Source of the DNA: Actinomycetota bacterium
Lineage (GTDB): Bacteria > Actinomycetota > Thermoleophilia > Solirubrobacterales > Solirubrobacteraceae
Assembly (NCBI GenBank): GCA_019348435.1
Contig: JAHWJM010000001.1
Span: 1-24,653, forward strand
Length of the DNA stretch: 24,653 nt
Direction: 5' to 3'
The translations under genes were made by a program, and so were the position numbers. This document shows, one piece after another, positions 22,657 to 24,653 of this stretch. The first letter of the stretch is position 1. Every line of letters starts with the position of its first letter. The notes under the pieces were generated by a model. It saw nothing but the letters and a program-made list of their open reading frames with translations, was not told the DNA's origin and made no database searches.

Positions 22657-24095
22657 GCGCCACGAACACCGACCTGACGACGCTCACCGCAACGGCGGCC
22701 GTCGATGCGATCCGCAGCGGCGACTGCAGCGCGCGTGAGGTCTTCGATGCCTACCGCGCCGCCGCGGCGGCAGACGATCTGAACGCCTACCTGTGGGTGG
22801 CCGACGACGCGCCGTCCGCACCGTCCGAGGACGCGCCGCTGGCCGGGGTGCCGCTCGCCGTCAAGGACCTCTTCTGCACCGAGGGCGTGCCGAGCCAGGC
22901 CGGCTCGAAGATCCTCGAGGGCTACCGCCCGCCCTACACGGCGAGCGTCGTGGCGCGGCTGGCGGCGGCGGGTGCGCCGCTGCTGGGCAAGACCAACCAG
23001 GACGAGTTCGCGATGGGCTCCTCCAACGAGAACTCGGCTTTCGGGCCGGTGCTGAACCCGTGGGATCGCACGCGCGTGCCCGGCGGCTCGAGCGGCGGCA
23101 GCGCCGCCGCCGTCGCGGCCGGCTCGGCGCCCTGGGCACTGGGCACCGACACGGGCGGCTCGATCCGCCAGCCCGCCGCGCTCTGCGGGATCGTCGGCCT
23201 CAAGCCGACGTATGGCACGGTCAGCCGCTTCGGGATGATCGCCTTCGCCTCGTCGCTCGACCAGGCCGGCCCGCTCACCCGCGACGTGACCGACGCTGCG
23301 CTGTTGCTGCGTCAGATGGTCGGCCAGGACGAGCGCGACTCGACCTCGATCGGCTTTCCCGGCGAGATCGGGCGCCCGAGCGCGCACTCGCTGGAGGGCA
23401 TCCGCCTCGGCGTGCCGGAGGAGCTGTCGGGGGAGGGCCTCGGCATCGACGCGGGCGTGCTCGAGACGTTCAACGCGACGCTGAAGCTCGCGGAGGGACT
23501 CGGCGCCACGGTGCAGACCTGCCGCTTGCCGCACGCGCCGCACGCGCTGGCCGCCTACTACGTGCTCGCGCCGGCCGAGGCGTCGTCGAACCTCGCTCGC
23601 TACGACGGCGTGCGCTACGGCGCGTGCGTCGAGGACGGCGGCCTCGTCGGGATGTACACGAAGACGCGCAGCCAGGGGTTCGGCCGAGAGGTCAAGCGGC
23701 GCATCATGCTCGGCACGTACTCGCTGTCCAGCGGCTACTACGAGGCCTACTACGGCAGCGCGCAGCGCGTGCGCACGAAGATCGCCGAGGACTTCGCCGC
23801 GGCGTTCGGGACGTTCGACTTCGTCGTCACGCCGACCGCGCCGACAGCCGCGTTCGAGCTGGGCGCCAAGACCGCCGACCCGATGTCGATGTACGTCAAC
23901 GACTACTGCACCGTGCCGATGTCGCTCGCGGGGATCCCCGCGATCTCGATCCCCAACGGCTTCGACGGCGGGCTGCCGACGGGGTTTCAGCTCGCCGGCC
24001 CGGCGTTCAGCGAAAACCGGATCCTCGATGCGGCGTTCGCGCTCGAGCAGGCGATCGGCTTCGACGCGTCCGGTGCCCGGAGGAACCTCGGATGA
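22653..24095 (+). CDS. gatA: aspartyl/glutamyl-tRNA amidotransferase subunit A
   Basis: Amidase subunit that releases ammonia from glutamine for transamidation of Glu-tRNA-Gln or Asp-tRNA-Asn. It has 480 residues, normal length. The Ser-cisSer-Lys triad fits K71 (LAVKDLFC), S146 (VPGGSSGGSAAAVA) and S170 (GTDTGGSIRQPAA). NQDEFAMGSSNENSAFGPVL and GRSxR-like family blocks around YYEAYYGSAQRVR are present. It overlaps gatC and gatB by four bases each. Confidence 0.97.
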   Translation: MSATNTDLTTLTATAAVDAIRSGDCSAREVFDAYRAAAAADDLNAYLWVADDAPSAPSEDAPLAGVPLAVKDLFCTEGVPSQAGSKILEGYRPPYTASVVARLAAAGAPLLGKTNQDEFAMGSSNENSAFGPVLNPWDRTRVPGGSSGGSAAAVAAGSAPWALGTDTGGSIRQPAALCGIVGLKPTYGTVSRFGMIAFASSLDQAGPLTRDVTDAALLLRQMVGQDERDSTSIGFPGEIGRPSAHSLEGIRLGVPEELSGEGLGIDAGVLETFNATLKLAEGLGATVQTCRLPHAPHALAAYYVLAPAEASSNLARYDGVRYGACVEDGGLVGMYTKTRSQGFGREVKRRIMLGTYSLSSGYYEAYYGSAQRVRTKIAEDFAAAFGTFDFVVTPTAPTAAFELGAKTADPMSMYVNDYCTVPMSLAGIPAISIPNGFDGGLPTGFQLAGPAFSENRILDAAFALEQAIGFDASGARRNLG

Positions 24096-24653
24096 GCGAG
24101 TTCGAGCCGGTCATCGGGCTCGAGACCCATGTCGAGCTGGGCACCGCCAGCAAGATGTTCTGCGGCTGCGCGACGGAGTTCGGCGCGCAGCCGAACACCC
24201 AGGTGTGCCCTGTCTGCCTCGGGCTGCCGGGCGCGCTGCCGGTCGTGAACGACAAGGCCATCGAGTCGACGATCCGCATCGGCCTCGCTCTGCACTGCGA
24301 CATCGCCTCGTGGTGCCGCTTCGCGCGCAAGAACTACTTCTACCCGGACATGCCCAAGAACTTCCAGACCTCGCAGTACGACGAGCCGCTGTGCCGCGGG
24401 GGGCATCTCGGCGACGTGCGCATCCACCGCGTGCACCTCGAGGAGGATGCCGCGAAGCTCATCCACGCCGGCTCCAGCGGGCGCATCCACGGCTCCGACG
24501 CCTCGGTCGTGGACTTCAATCGCGGCGGCACGCCGCTGGCCGAGATCGTCACCGAGCCCGACGTGCGCTCCGCTGCGCAGGCGCGCGAGTGGCTGACGCT
24601 CCTGCGCACGACCCTGCGCCAGCTCGGCGTCAGCGACGTGAACATGGAGGAGG
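24092..24653 (+). CDS. gatB: aspartyl/glutamyl-tRNA amidotransferase subunit B, 3' end beyond the window
   Basis: Kinase-type subunit that phosphorylates and amidates the mischarged aminoacyl-tRNA. The visible 187 residues start MSEFEPVIGLETHVELGTAS, with the zinc site CGCATEF...VCPVCLGLPGALP (two Cys, then CxxC). RKNYFYPDMPKNFQTSQYDE and VDFNRGGTPLAEIVTEPDVR are diagnostic. The full family length is about 480-500 residues, so roughly 60 percent is cut off by the window edge. The ATG overlaps the gatA stop (ATGA). Confidence 0.96.
   Translation, partial: MSEFEPVIGLETHVELGTASKMFCGCATEFGAQPNTQVCPVCLGLPGALPVVNDKAIESTIRIGLALHCDIASWCRFARKNYFYPDMPKNFQTSQYDEPLCRGGHLGDVRIHRVHLEEDAAKLIHAGSSGRIHGSDASVVDFNRGGTPLAEIVTEPDVRSAAQAREWLTLLRTTLRQLGVSDVNMEE

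Overview
The window is a very GC-rich stretch of bacterial chromosome with densely packed short operons. The gene content suggests a deep-branching, non-streptomycete actinobacterium. Solirubrobacterales/Thermoleophilia is my best guess, inferred from protein flavour and not from a marker gene. Support comes from GTG starts, many starts with no Shine-Dalgarno sequence and a -10-like hexamer directly in front, a glutamyl-tRNA synthetase plus GatCAB, and split xdhC genes.

Layout. (1) 1-4527, minus strand: a 2-oxoacid (probably pyruvate) dehydrogenase operon reading lpd (E3), a DsbA/HCCA-isomerase-like protein, a 77-residue unknown, E1 alpha, and E1 beta (cut by the window edge). (2) 4616-5235: a FitA/VapB-VapC toxin-antitoxin pair. 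(3) 5237-6283: an IS481-family element whose transposase has a nonsense codon. It sits exactly in a CTAG that supplies stop codons to both flanking genes. (4) 6285-10033: YceI, then a decayed accessory region. It holds a truncated coxG, two intact xdhC-type genes, the tail of hypA, an internally deleted hypB, a truncated hydrogenase-linked SIS protein, a scrap resembling a transporter C-terminus, and an endonuclease IV that lost its C-terminus. The best reading is the eroded remains of a carbon monoxide/hydrogen oxidation locus. An assembly chimera is the main alternative. (5) 10055-13848: gltX, an HDOD-LuxR regulator, VanZ-like, Rrf2 and an anti-sigma-type ATPase. (6) 13936-15652: cysK and cysE. 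(7) 15659-20237: a queuosine-salvage-type protein, then UvrD/PcrA helicase, folD and a small membrane protein. (8) 20240-24653: a flavin-binding PPOX protein divergent from a MocR regulator, whose stop overlaps gatC, followed by gatA and gatB (cut by the window edge).

Working together: gltX and gatCAB fit the indirect route to Gln-tRNA. cysE makes O-acetylserine for cysK, and the nearby Cys-free Rrf2 protein is a candidate regulator. E1 alpha, E1 beta and E3 need an E2, which is not in the window.

I found no clear new defence or biosynthetic system. The strongest unusual signals are the IS/stop-codon arrangement, the relict gas-oxidation cluster with its junctions, and the recurrent leaderless-type promoters.
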